From positions 62,001 to 126,000 of the forward strand of contig CAYWLG010000008.1 of NCBI GenBank assembly GCA_964459385.1: a DNA stretch of 64,000 bases, in the 5' to 3' direction. The stretch comes from UBA6107 sp964459385. Lineage in GTDB: Bacteria; Chloroflexota; Anaerolineae; Anaerolineales; Anaerolineaceae. The position numbers and the translations under genes are program-made. The notes beneath the pieces are model-generated. The model ran no database searches. It was not told the DNA's origin and saw only the letters and a list, made by a program, of their open reading frames with translations. Shown in pieces: positions 33,663 through 41,705 of the stretch (within the stretch, counting starts at the first letter, position 1; each line of letters opens with the position of its first letter).

Positions 33663-34655
33663 TTATCTCCCTTCTTTAGCCAGAGAACGTGCTGCGGCAA
33701 CAATATCTTTCACCTGGGGCACCGCTGCAGCTTCCAGATCGCGGTTGTAAGGGATGGGGGTGTTCAAACCGGCAATGCGGCGGATGGGGGCATCCAAACG
33801 ATCGAAGGCTTCGCTACCTGCGATCACGGCTGCAACCTCGCCACCGAAACCGCCCGTTCTGGGGGCTTCATGCGCGATCAGCACGCGACCGGTCTTGGAC
33901 ACCGACTGGATGATGGTTTCTTCGTCCAGGGGTTTGAGCGAGCGCAAGTCCACCACCTCAATGTCGATGCCTTCTTTTTCAAGCTCGGCAGCGGCTTCGA
34001 GGGCGCGCGGCACCATGATCGAATAGGCGATGATGGTCAGGTCTTTGCCTTCGCGCTTGACGTCCGCTTTGCCAAAAGGAACCTCGTACATCTCTTCTTC
34101 GACCATTCCCTTGGTGCGATACAGCAGTTTATGTTCCATGAAGAGAACGGGGTTGTTATCGCGGATGGCGGTAATGAGCATCCCTTTGGCGTCGGCAGCG
34201 GTCGCCGGGGCGACGACTTTGATACCGGGAACGCCCACGAACCAGTTCTCGAGGCTCTGGCTGTGCTGTTCAGCCGCGCCTGTGCCCGAACCGGCCGGAG
34301 TGCGAATGACCATCGGCACATTGATGTGCCCACCAAACATGAAGTGCAGCTTGGCTGCCTGGTTGACCAACTGGTTGGAAGACAAAGTGATGAAATCCAT
34401 GAACATGATCTCCATAATGGGGCGCATGCCCATCATGGCGGCGCCGGTCGCAGCACCGGCAATGGCTGCTTCAGAGATCGGGGTGTCCAGAACGCGTTCC
34501 GGGCCGAATTCTTCCAACATACCCTTGCTCACACCAAAAGCACCACCATAGGTGCCGATATCTTCCCCCAAGAAGAATACATTTTCGTCACGGCGCATTT
34601 CCTGCACCATGGCTTCTCTTACTGCATCAAGATAAGTGATCTCTCGTGTGCTCAT
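33663..34655 (-). CDS. 2-oxoacid dehydrogenase E1 component, beta subunit
   Basis: A 330-residue transketolase-like beta subunit (AcoB/PdhB type). The N-terminal FFLGEDIGTYGGAFGVSKG, the TPISEAAIAGAATGAAMMGMRPIMEIMFMDF segment with its catalytic Glu, and the C-terminal DLRSLKPLDEETI and GRVLIAHEAPRTGGFGGEVAA are standard. It overlaps E1 alpha by four bases and precedes E2 by two. It forms the alpha2beta2 thiamine-diphosphate decarboxylase that reduces and acylates the lipoyl arm of E2. Confidence 0.95.
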   Translation of the reverse strand: MSTREITYLDAVREAMVQEMRRDENVFFLGEDIGTYGGAFGVSKGMLEEFGPERVLDTPISEAAIAGAATGAAMMGMRPIMEIMFMDFITLSSNQLVNQAAKLHFMFGGHINVPMVIRTPAGSGTGAAEQHSQSLENWFVGVPGIKVVAPATAADAKGMLITAIRDNNPVLFMEHKLLYRTKGMVEEEMYEVPFGKADVKREGKDLTIIAYSIMVPRALEAAAELEKEGIDIEVVDLRSLKPLDEETIIQSVSKTGRVLIAHEAPRTGGFGGEVAAVIAGSEAFDRLDAPIRRIAGLNTPIPYNRDLEAAAVPQVKDIVAAARSLAKEGR

Positions 34656-35683
34656 GCTGCGTATACCTCATCTTCCATATTTTCAGGAGAAGGATCGGCA
34701 AATGTCTGGGCGACTTCTGCTGCTTTTTCAATCGTATCGGATGCCTGCTGATCCAACCCTTCTACATCTGCTCCTGAGAGCACTTTGTTGCTGATCAATG
34801 TTTGAGAGTAACGAACGATCGGGTCGTTGTGCTTCCAGGCTTCCATTTCTTCGTGCGTGCGATACAGGTTGCGATCGCTCTTTGAGTGGCCGCGCCAACG
34901 ATAGGTCAGGTTCTCGACCATCGAAGGGCCATTGCCTGCACGCACATATTCCACAGCGGCGCTGACTGCATCAAAAACTGCCAGCACATCGTTGCCGTCA
35001 ACGGTCACAGCCGGAATGTGGTAAGACAGCACACGTTCAGAAACGTGGTGGTTGGGCATCACCTTTTCGGCAGCCATTGACATGCCGTACTGGTTGTTGT
35101 CGCAGACCCAGACGATGGGCAGCTTCCAGATGGAAGACATGTTGAACGCTTCGTGGAACTCACCTTCGTTGGTGGCGCCGTCACCGAAGAAAGCCATGAC
35201 AAGGCTTTTCGATTTGCGCATCTTTAAGGCCAGACCAATGCCTACCGCATTGGTAAACCCGCCGCCCACGATGCCCGTGGCACCCAGGTTGCGTCCGGCG
35301 ATATCGGCAATGTGCATAGATCCACCGCGTCCACGGTTGTAACCGGCTTCCTTGCCCAGGAACTCGCCCATCATCAGGCTGATGTCGGCCCCCATGGCAA
35401 TGGTATGCCCATGACCGCGATGGTGGTGAATGATGTAATCTTCCGGTCCTAAAGCCGCAATCGAACCAATTGGCGAGGCTTCCATACCAATGGACAAATG
35501 CATGGTGCCATGAACCAACCCCCGCATATACAATGACTCGGCGGTTTCTTCAAAGTGCCGGGTCAGCATCATATTGCGAAGCAACGTAACCAATTTGTCT
35601 TTTGGCAGCTGCTTGAGCAACTGTCTTTCGCGTTTGGGATCAAACGCCAGTTCTTGCCTGATTTCCTCTACTGTTAATGGCAT
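34652..35683 (-). CDS. 2-oxoacid dehydrogenase E1 component, alpha subunit
   Basis: Thiamine-diphosphate-binding alpha subunit of 343 residues (AcoA/PdhA type). The cofactor motif runs FFGDGATNEGEFHEAFNM to DNNQYGMSM (GDG to NN). HHHRGHGHTIAMGAD, RGRGGSMHIAD and YRWRGHSKSD are the usual active-site and phosphorylation-loop segments. It is the first structural gene of the operon, 43 bases downstream of the SorC-type regulator gene. The sequence style is closer to acetoin/pyruvate enzymes than to branched-chain ones; this is an inference. Confidence 0.95.
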   Translation of the reverse strand: MPLTVEEIRQELAFDPKRERQLLKQLPKDKLVTLLRNMMLTRHFEETAESLYMRGLVHGTMHLSIGMEASPIGSIAALGPEDYIIHHHRGHGHTIAMGADISLMMGEFLGKEAGYNRGRGGSMHIADIAGRNLGATGIVGGGFTNAVGIGLALKMRKSKSLVMAFFGDGATNEGEFHEAFNMSSIWKLPIVWVCDNNQYGMSMAAEKVMPNHHVSERVLSYHIPAVTVDGNDVLAVFDAVSAAVEYVRAGNGPSMVENLTYRWRGHSKSDRNLYRTHEEMEAWKHNDPIVRYSQTLISNKVLSGADVEGLDQQASDTIEKAAEVAQTFADPSPENMEDEVYAA

Positions 35684-35726
35684 ATTGCTTACTCCTGAAA
35701 AAGATGGTGAATCTTTTGCCTACGAA

Positions 35727-36707
35727 CTATTCTTTTGAGCCTTGCAGAATTTCGATCACTTCTGCGGCCGTGTCTTCATCCATAATGATCGTCTTTAAGT
35801 AATGGCCTTTTAAAGCCGCCGCCACCGGTGTAGATTTATGAGGGGATGCTGCCACCCCAATGACCAGGGGAATGTTTTGCAATTCGTGCAGGCTCAGTCC
35901 GATCACGCGGCGAGAATATTGAGGAGCACACTCCTGTCCATCAATATCGAAGGCCTGTGAAAAGATCTCGCCTACGCCATGATGCACCTGGTTGATCTCG
36001 TTCAACTCGGCAGCGGTGACATTATTAAAGTGCAGGTAACTCGACAGCCCCGGCACGACCAGGGTACCGATACCTACCATGGCGATGCGGGCTTCACGGG
36101 CCAGATCGAGCACTTCAGAAACCTGGCGTGCTCTAAAAAGGATCTCCCGTTCCATGTCGGTATCCATATATGCAGGGGCGTGCAGTTGTAACGAGTCACC
36201 ACCCAGGCGGCGGGCTGCTTCGGCAGCAAGGTTGTTCACGTCGGTAAAATGCTGACCTTGAACACCGCCAATCGCGGGTACAACTTTGACGTTATATTTT
36301 TTTCGGGGGGCTAGAGAATCGATCGTTGCGGATAATGTTCTCCCGCCGCCTAATGCGATGGTGTCGTTCTCTTTGAGATTATCGAGCAGGTAGCTTGCAG
36401 CAGCCTGGCCGACATCCTGTAAATTGGTTTCGCTCAAATTACTTAAACGAGGCACTACCACTGCGTCATGAACGCCAGAGAGTGCCTCGATCTCTTTTTC
36501 CATTTCCAACACATGTTGAAACGGATTATGAATTTTAATCTCCACCAAGCCTTGCCTGCGGGCAGTTTGCAACACGCGGTTCACCTTGGCAATTGAAAGA
36601 TCCAATTGCTGAGCGATCTGGCTCTGGTTTTTGTTCTCGCTGTAATACAGAGTCAGTACTTTACCTAATAAACGTGCATTTTGATAGTCGGTGTGAAATT
36701 CGTCCAT
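35727..36707 (-). CDS. SorC/DeoR-type sugar-binding transcriptional regulator (dehydrogenase operon)
   Basis: A 326-residue regulator. The N-terminal HTH (about 15-55) reads LGKVLTLYYSENKNQSQIAQQLDLSIAKVNRVLQTARRQGLVEI. The rest is the SorC sugar-binding domain, with the NagB-like GGGRTLSATIDSL, VGIGTLVVPGLSSYL and VIGLSLHELQNIPLVIGVAA segments. It heads the minus-strand E1/E2 operon and has a dyad operator over its own -35 box. The effector is probably a phosphorylated sugar or triose, as in CggR and DeoR of this family. It is paralogous to the divergent regulator at 36989. Confidence 0.93.
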   Translation of the reverse strand: MDEFHTDYQNARLLGKVLTLYYSENKNQSQIAQQLDLSIAKVNRVLQTARRQGLVEIKIHNPFQHVLEMEKEIEALSGVHDAVVVPRLSNLSETNLQDVGQAAASYLLDNLKENDTIALGGGRTLSATIDSLAPRKKYNVKVVPAIGGVQGQHFTDVNNLAAEAARRLGGDSLQLHAPAYMDTDMEREILFRARQVSEVLDLAREARIAMVGIGTLVVPGLSSYLHFNNVTAAELNEINQVHHGVGEIFSQAFDIDGQECAPQYSRRVIGLSLHELQNIPLVIGVAASPHKSTPVAAALKGHYLKTIIMDEDTAAEVIEILQGSKE

Positions 36708-36739
36708 AAGAATCTGCCCGAAAAGTCATTCGTGACAAC

Positions 36740-36768
36740 ATAATATCACAGGTTGTAATATTTTACAA
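36740..36768 (-). promoter_or_regulatory. Promoter with dyad operator for the SorC/E1-E2 operon
   Basis: Minus strand: -35 TTGTAA (36763-36768), 17-bp spacer, -10 TATTAT (36740-36745) preceded by TGA (extended -10). A perfect 16-bp dyad TTGTAA-TATT-TTACAA (36753-36768) covers the -35. An overlapping TTACA-N5-TGTAA lies at 36763-36777. Binding there would block RNA polymerase. Confidence 0.7.
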
Positions 36769-36895
36769 TAACTGTAATTTTTTTCACTCCAACAAATTGA
36801 TACTTATAAAGCCGGGTACACAAAAAAAAGATAGATTTGTATTTTCACGCTTCCGGGTCATTGAGTAGAAAATTTAAATAAACCCTTAAAAATGA

Positions 36896-36924
36896 TTGTA
36901 TTTAAACGGTTTTAATGCTATTAT
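36896..36924 (+). promoter_or_regulatory. Promoter of the PTS operon regulator
   Basis: TTGTAT (36896-36901), 17-bp spacer ending in TGC, TATTAT (36919-36924), an extended -10. The expected start is near 36931. The first of two dyad operators overlaps the -10 and the start point. Confidence 0.65.
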
Positions 36925-36962
36925 ATTTTCACATAAGTGAAAATATATTCACAATTGTGAAT
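36922..36962. promoter_or_regulatory. Two phased dyad operators of the PTS-operon regulator
   Basis: Dyad 1 (36922-36947) is a 26-bp palindrome with core TTCAC-ATAA-GTGAA. Dyad 2 (36947-36962) is the perfect ATTCACAATTGTGAAT with the same TTCAC-N4-GTGAA layout. The centres are exactly 20 bp apart, about two helical turns, which suits cooperative binding on one face. Both lie just upstream of the SorC-type regulator gene and differ from the TTGTAA-N4-TTACAA site of the divergent regulator. Confidence 0.8.
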
Positions 36963-36988
36963 TTCCTAAACTATTTTAAAAAGTGAAC

Positions 36989-37954
36989 ATGTCTCCTATG
37001 GCCGAGCTCCACAATGATCGGGTAGAGTTGCTTGCGGATGTTGCAGAGATGTACTTTTTGAAGGGGAAAACCCAGCATGAGATTTCGTCTTATGCTGGTG
37101 TGAGCCGTTCAATGGTCTCTCGCCTGCTTGATGAGGCACGCCGCCGCGGCATAGTTGAGATTAAGATCCATCACCCGATCTCGTTTGACCAGGAATTACA
37201 AGAGCGAATTAGCAAACGCTTTAACCTGAAACAGGCGTATGTGGTTAAGTCAAACAAAAACGATCACGAGCATTTCATGCACAATCTTGGCCGCGCGGGT
37301 GCGTATGCATTAAAAGCAAACCTCCAGCCTGGGCAAACACTGGGGGTAGCCTGGGGTACATCTGTGTTTGCCACAGCCGAATCGCTCGAAGTAGATCACC
37401 CCATCCCCGTAAAAATTGTTCAGCTCGTTGGCGCTTTAGGGTCACAAAACGCCAAATACGACGCTCATGCCTTGGTGCAAAACCTTGCCGATAAACTGGG
37501 CGGCGAACCCTATTACCTGAATACCCCCTTCCGTTTAGACAGCGAAGAAACCGTGAAGGCGCTCATGCACAATGAGGCCGTCATTGAAACATTCAGCCAG
37601 ATCAAAAACTGCGATCTGGCTCTGGTAGGCGTTGGCGCCACTGAGCCCAAATATTCAAGCTATTACAACTCCGGTTACTGCGCCTTTGAAGAGGTGGAGA
37701 TGCTCTACCATTCTGGTGCGATCGGTGGGGTCTGTGGCATCCATTTTGACCGTTTCGGCAATCGGTTGGCCGAAGATTTTCAAAAACGTGTGGTCTCAGT
37801 GGACGAAGAAAACCTAAAGGCGATTCCATTGCGAATTGGCATTGCTGCCGGCGAAGGCAAAGTGCTGCCCTTGCTGGGTGCGCTAAATGGCGGTTATATC
37901 AATATTCTAGTAACCGACAGCAGAACCGCCCAGGAAGTTTTAAAGATCGATTAA
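36989..37954 (+). CDS. SorC/DeoR-type regulator heading the PTS operon
   Basis: A regulator of about 321 residues. The HTH MYFLKGKTQHEISSYAGVSRSMVSRLLDEARRRGIVEI (about 21-58) is followed by a SorC sugar-binding domain with LGVAWGTSVFATAESL, LVGVGATEPKYSSYY and IGGVCGIHFDRFGNRL. The start is uncertain: GTG at 36983, ATG at 36989 or ATG at 36998 are in frame, and no strong Shine-Dalgarno is present. It is the first gene of the plus-strand PTS operon, 48 bases before IIA, and should respond to a phosphorylated product of the transported sugar. It is a distant paralogue of the divergent regulator. Confidence 0.93.
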   Translation: MSPMAELHNDRVELLADVAEMYFLKGKTQHEISSYAGVSRSMVSRLLDEARRRGIVEIKIHHPISFDQELQERISKRFNLKQAYVVKSNKNDHEHFMHNLGRAGAYALKANLQPGQTLGVAWGTSVFATAESLEVDHPIPVKIVQLVGALGSQNAKYDAHALVQNLADKLGGEPYYLNTPFRLDSEETVKALMHNEAVIETFSQIKNCDLALVGVGATEPKYSSYYNSGYCAFEEVEMLYHSGAIGGVCGIHFDRFGNRLAEDFQKRVVSVDEENLKAIPLRIGIAAGEGKVLPLLGALNGGYINILVTDSRTAQEVLKID

Positions 37955-38002
37955 GAAATAGTTTGTTCAGCAATAATTTTATAGATTGAGGTTATCGTAG
38001 AA

Positions 38003-38470
38003 ATGGCAAACACAATAACAAAAATGTTGGAAAAAAGCGCAATTCGGCTTCAACTCGATGCAAATGACTCTACCGAAGTAATTACCACATTGGGTAACTT
38101 ACTCTTAAAAGCAGGTCATGTTCAGCCCACATTCGTTGCCGGGGCGCTCGAACGCGAAAGCACTCTTCCCACCGGGTTGATCCTGGGTGGAGACATCAAC
38201 GCTGCCATTCCGCACACGGATGTCATCCACGTAATTCGTCCCGCGCTTGCAATGGCCACCCTAAAAAAGCCGGTCGTCTTTCGCAACATGGTTGACTCAG
38301 AAGAAGAGGTGTCGGTTCAGATCGTTTTCGTAATGGCCCTCAAAGAACCCCACCAGCAAATTGAAATGCTGCAAGAAGTAGCCGGGGTATTGCAAGACAA
38401 TAATGTGATCAAAGCCTTGATGGCGGCACAAAGTCCAGACGATGTGATTGCCATTCTTGAAAAGGCCTGA
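38003..38470 (+). CDS. PTS EIIA component, galactitol/fructose type (GatA-like)
   Basis: Phosphocarrier of 155 residues of the mannitol-fructose-type EIIA fold. The phosphorylated His is His71 in INAAIPHTDVIHV. The fold continues with KKPVVFRNM and VSVQIVFVMALKEPHQQIEMLQEVAGVLQD, typical of GatA-like proteins. It would accept phosphate from HPr (encoded in the same operon) and pass it to the IIB protein encoded next. It lies 48 bases after the regulator and 45 bases before IIB. Confidence 0.93.
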   Translation: MANTITKMLEKSAIRLQLDANDSTEVITTLGNLLLKAGHVQPTFVAGALERESTLPTGLILGGDINAAIPHTDVIHVIRPALAMATLKKPVVFRNMVDSEEEVSVQIVFVMALKEPHQQIEMLQEVAGVLQDNNVIKALMAAQSPDDVIAILEKA

Positions 38471-38515
38471 AGTTTGTGAAGTGCAACTCATATCTCGAGA
38501 CTCCTGGAGGAAGAA

Positions 38516-38806
38516 ATGACTGGACTAAAGAAAACCATTTTGGTTGCTTGCGGTACTGCAATTGCTACATCTACCGTGATGGCAGTCGGCATTGAAGAAG
38601 CGCTCAAAGAACGTGGTATTGATGTACAAACTCGTCAATGCAAAGCTGCCGAGATCCGTGGTCATTTAGCGGGTGTTGATCTGATCGTCACCACTACCTC
38701 TCTCACGGGCGATTTCGGAGTTCCAGTAATTCGCTCACTCGCTTTCTTGACCGGCATTGGCAAAGACCAATTGCTCAATGACATCATTGCAATCTTAAAC
38801 AAATAA
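38516..38806 (+). CDS. PTS EIIB component, galactitol type (GatB-like)
   Basis: A 96-residue IIB of the galactitol family. The phosphocysteine loop is ILVACGTAIATSTVMA with Cys12. VDLIVTTTSLTGDFGVPVIRSLAFLTGIG matches the remainder of the fold. TGGAGG stands just upstream of the ATG. It would phosphorylate the incoming sugar bound to the IIC membrane protein. A long hairpin follows before the small Cys-rich reading frame. Confidence 0.93.
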   Translation: MTGLKKTILVACGTAIATSTVMAVGIEEALKERGIDVQTRQCKAAEIRGHLAGVDLIVTTTSLTGDFGVPVIRSLAFLTGIGKDQLLNDIIAILNK

Positions 38807-38832
38807 TTGCCCTTGAAAAACCGTACTTTTTT

Positions 38833-38878
38833 TCGGGTTTCGGGTTAATAAAGACAAGACAGCAATCTCGAAACCCGA
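38833..38878 (+). other. Intercistronic stem-loop after IIB
   Basis: Ten-bp perfect stem TCGGGTTTCG / CGAAACCCGA with a 26-nt loop and no T-run after it on the plus strand. It is more likely an mRNA stability or translation element than a terminator. Confidence 0.5.
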
Positions 38879-38917
38879 TCTTGAGCGCAGAAAAACAGAT
38901 GGAAAGGTGGCCGATCA

Positions 38918-39127
38918 ATGCCAGTGGATGGTTATGTTGAGTACCCCAAACGTGAATATTGCCGGGCAGTCAAATGCCCCGTGCAAAGCCTGTTGGATGA
39001 CGAACAGCCGAATACCTCTGGGTATGAAAAAGTACGCGCAGTCTGCCAGAGCGGCTGCCTGCAAACCAGCCACTCTTTTCACAAATGGTTGAATGAGCAA
39101 GGGTATATCATCGTCAGGCCAGCCTAA
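38918..39127 (+). CDS. Small Cys-rich protein of unknown function
   Basis: A 69-residue reading frame within the PTS operon, preceded by GGAAAGGTGG eight bases before the ATG. Four cysteines are arranged C-x4-C (15, 20) and C-x3-C (43, 47), with a His-rich segment TSHSFHKW and a compact ending LNEQGYIIVRP. The layout suggests a zinc- or metal-binding knuckle. It fills the gap between IIB and the aldolase, in the same direction, and has coding-like composition. I do not recognise the family. It could be a regulatory adaptor of the PTS or of the aldolase. Confidence 0.65.
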   Translation: MPVDGYVEYPKREYCRAVKCPVQSLLDDEQPNTSGYEKVRAVCQSGCLQTSHSFHKWLNEQGYIIVRPA

Positions 39128-39179
39128 GTAAAGCTGGTTCATCAATTTGAAGTTCAAGCAAGAAAACGGAGAAAACCTT

Positions 39180-39974
39180 ATGGACTGGGGAATGTCCAAC
39201 AGAATGTCGAAATTGATCAAAGCCGATGGAAAATGCTTCTATCTGGCGATGGATCACGGCTACATCATGGGAGCCACGCACGGGCTTGAAAACCCCGGCG
39301 CTGTGCTCACCCCATTGGCTTCTTACATTGATGCTGTTTTCGCCACACGCGGCGTTTTGCGTGCCTCCGTTGACCCAGCCACTCCTACCCCCGTGATCTT
39401 GCGGGTTTCAGGGGGAGCTTCGGTAGTGGGTCACACCCTCTCGGATGAAGGTCAGGCGGTTGCCATCGACGACATCCTCCGCATCAACGCTGCTTCGGTC
39501 GGCCTTTCGGTCTTTGTGGGAACCGAATACGAGCATCAAACCCTGATGGCGCTGGCCAACCTGGTCAATCAATGTGAACCTTACGGCATTCCCGTCATGG
39601 CTGTGACCGCCGTGGGCAAAGAGCTCGATCAGCGCAAAGAAGCGCGTTATTTATCACTTGCCTGCAGAATTTGCGCAGAGTACGGCGCGCGCGTGGTCAA
39701 GACCTATTACTGTGACGATTTTGAAGACATCGTCAAAGGCTGCCCGGTTCCCGTGGTGATCGCGGGCGGGCCGAAAACCGATTCCATTCTGGGCGTGTTC
39801 GAGTTCGTTTACGATGGAATCCAAAAAGGTGCTGCCGGGGTCAACCTGGGCCGTAACATCTGGCAAGATGAATGCCCGGCCGGTGTTGCCCGTGCGCTCC
39901 AGGCAGTAATTCACGAAAATGCTACACCCAAAGAGGCGATGGATATTTATTCATCAATGAAACAGGTTAAATAA
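39180..39974 (+). CDS. Class I aldolase of the DhnA/LsrF family
   Basis: A 264-residue Schiff-base aldolase or thiolase (DeoC/LacD/LsrF superfamily) with a TIM-barrel fold. FYLAMDHGYIMGATHGLENP (20-39) is the N-terminal active-site segment and ARVVKTYYCDDF contains Lys174, the expected Schiff-base lysine. The phosphate-binding end reads VVIAGGPKT and GAAGVNLGRNIWQ. I start at ATG 39180 (GGAG eight bases upstream), not at 39147. Its place in the operon suggests cleavage of the phosphorylated sugar into C3 units. LsrF acts on an AI-2 derivative and FbaB on fructose bisphosphate; the substrate here is not fixed. Confidence 0.9.
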   Translation: MDWGMSNRMSKLIKADGKCFYLAMDHGYIMGATHGLENPGAVLTPLASYIDAVFATRGVLRASVDPATPTPVILRVSGGASVVGHTLSDEGQAVAIDDILRINAASVGLSVFVGTEYEHQTLMALANLVNQCEPYGIPVMAVTAVGKELDQRKEARYLSLACRICAEYGARVVKTYYCDDFEDIVKGCPVPVVIAGGPKTDSILGVFEFVYDGIQKGAAGVNLGRNIWQDECPAGVARALQAVIHENATPKEAMDIYSSMKQVK

Positions 39975-40075
39975 CGGATGGTCCCTGGCAACCGATTTGT
40001 GCTTGTCACTTATTCAGAGTCAACATCCAGCGAAATTCTTTGGGTTTGCAGAACAAATTTATAACGGAATTCAAA

Positions 40076-40105
40076 CTTGTGGTCTTATTTCACTCCCACC
40101 ACAAG
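40076..40105 (+). other. Stem-loop in the 242-bp aldolase-IIC gap
   Basis: CTTGTGGT / ACCACAAG, 8-bp stem with a 14-nt loop. The rest of this gap (39975-40216) shows no gene; a reading frame with an RBS-like AGGAG near 40117 lacks an acceptable start codon. Confidence 0.4.
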
Positions 40106-40216
40106 CAAGATAGAAAGGAGAAAAGAGTATCGATAAGATCAAAGTTCTTCAAAGCAGCAAAGGTTTAAAGATTCACCAGACTTCAGTAATTGTAAATACC
40201 TTTAAGGAGGACTAAC

Positions 40217-41635
40217 ATGCAGTGGTTACTTAATGGCATTTCTTGGCTTCAAGGTTTGGGCGCTTCGGTTATGCTCCCAATCGTCATCTTCATTCTCGCA
40301 CTCGTTTTGGGTGCCAAAGCTGGCAAGGCTTTCCGCGCCGCTTTGACCATCGGTGTTGCATTCATCGGTATCAACCTCGTTCTGGGCGTTTTGGGCACCT
40401 ACCTCGGTGGCGCCACCCAGGCTATGGTAACCCGCTTGGGCACTCAGCTCGACACAGTTGATGTCGGTTGGCCTGCCGCCGCCGCTATCGCCTTCGGTGG
40501 AACCGTCGGTGTCTGGATCATCCCCCTGTGCTTGGTCGTCAACATCGTCATGCTCCTCATTCGCGGTACCAAGACCCTGAATGTCGATATCTGGAACTTC
40601 TGGCACTTCGCCTTCACCGGCTCAATGGTCTACGCTGTGACCAATGACCTGGTACTGGCCCTCGGTGTCGCCGCTTTGAATGCAGCCCTCGTTTTGTGGA
40701 TGGCTGACTGGACTGCCCCTGGCGTTCAGGCCCTCTACAACCTGCCCGGTATCTCCATTCCTCACGGTTTCTCCCTCGCCTACGTTCCTTTCGCGATCGT
40801 CTTCAACTGGATCTGCGAAAAGATCCCTGGTTTGAACAAACTCCAGGCTGACCCCGAAACCATCCAGAAACGCTTCGGTGTTTTGGGTGAACCCCTTGTG
40901 TTGGGTACCGTCCTCGGCTTCATCATCGGCTGCTTTGCCTACCTTGGCGATGCCACCGTTGGTTCCTTCGCTGACCAGCTCTCCAAGATCCTCATCCTCT
41001 CGATCAACCTCGGCGCAGTTATGCTGCTGCTGCCCCGCATGGTCTCCGTCCTGATGGAAGGTTTGATCCCTGTTTCACAGGCTGCTGGTGAGTTCATGCA
41101 GAAACGCTTCAAGGGTGGCGAGTTCTACATCGGTTTGGATTCCGCCATTTTGGTTGGACATCCCTCCGCTATCGCCCTTGGTTTGATCCTGGCCCCCTTG
41201 ACCATCCTCTTGGCCATCGGCCTCTCCGCCCTCGGCGTGAACCGCATCCTGCCCTTCACCGATCTGGCTGTGCTGCCCTTCTTGGTAGCCATGATCAACC
41301 CGATCACCCGTGGTAACATTGTTCGTGGTCTCATCACCGGTGTCTTCACTATCGCCCTTGGTTTGATCGTTGGTACCACCATGATCCCGCAGTTCACTTC
41401 TGCTGCTGCTGACGCCAACTTCGCCTTCCCGGCCGGCGCCACCAACCTCTCCAGTATCTGCGATGGCTCCAACCCCCTGACCTGGCTGTTGCTCAAACTG
41501 ACCACCGTCTTCAACAATCCTGTTGCCAACTACATTGGTTTGGCTGTCGGTTTTGTTGTTCTCGCTGTCATCATCGTGCTCTACAAACGCAACTCCAAAG
41601 CCTGGGAAAAACTGGCTGGCGCTCCCGAAGAGTAA
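40217..41635 (+). CDS. PTS EIIC component, galactitol type (GatC-like)
   Basis: Sugar-transporting membrane subunit of 472 residues with about ten or more hydrophobic segments. It opens with LNGISWLQGLGASVMLPIVI and contains the family-typical LPGISIPHGFSLAYVPFAIVFNWICEKIPGLNK and GLDSAILVGHPSAIALGLILAP. A very strong RBS (AAGGAGGACTAAC) precedes the ATG. It would form the permease with the separately encoded IIA and IIB. Codon use is strongly biased, as in highly expressed genes. The galactitol family also takes other alditols and pentitols, so the sugar is uncertain. Confidence 0.94.
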   Translation: MQWLLNGISWLQGLGASVMLPIVIFILALVLGAKAGKAFRAALTIGVAFIGINLVLGVLGTYLGGATQAMVTRLGTQLDTVDVGWPAAAAIAFGGTVGVWIIPLCLVVNIVMLLIRGTKTLNVDIWNFWHFAFTGSMVYAVTNDLVLALGVAALNAALVLWMADWTAPGVQALYNLPGISIPHGFSLAYVPFAIVFNWICEKIPGLNKLQADPETIQKRFGVLGEPLVLGTVLGFIIGCFAYLGDATVGSFADQLSKILILSINLGAVMLLLPRMVSVLMEGLIPVSQAAGEFMQKRFKGGEFYIGLDSAILVGHPSAIALGLILAPLTILLAIGLSALGVNRILPFTDLAVLPFLVAMINPITRGNIVRGLITGVFTIALGLIVGTTMIPQFTSAAADANFAFPAGATNLSSICDGSNPLTWLLLKLTTVFNNPVANYIGLAVGFVVLAVIIVLYKRNSKAWEKLAGAPEE

Positions 41636-41657
41636 GTCAACCTTTTTTTAAGTCTTA

Positions 41658-41688
41658 CACAGACCGTGCCGCAACGGCACGGTCTGTG
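41658..41688 (+). other. Strong intercistronic hairpin after IIC
   Basis: Thirteen-bp perfect stem CACAGACCGTGCC / GGCACGGTCTGTG with loop GCAAC, not followed by T residues on the plus strand. It is probably a 3' stability element that keeps IIC mRNA abundant, or a partial transcription barrier. Confidence 0.6.
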
Positions 41689-41705
41689 CTCAGAAGGGAT
41701 GAAAA

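Noticed and set aside
33648..34751. 367-codon plus-strand reading frame
   Set aside because: Antisense to the E1 beta gene and the end of E1 alpha.
40130..40214. Possible peptide (IDKIKVLQSSKGLKIHQTSV...) after an AGGAG near 40117
   Set aside because: No ATG, GTG or TTG in frame at the right distance; too short to support.
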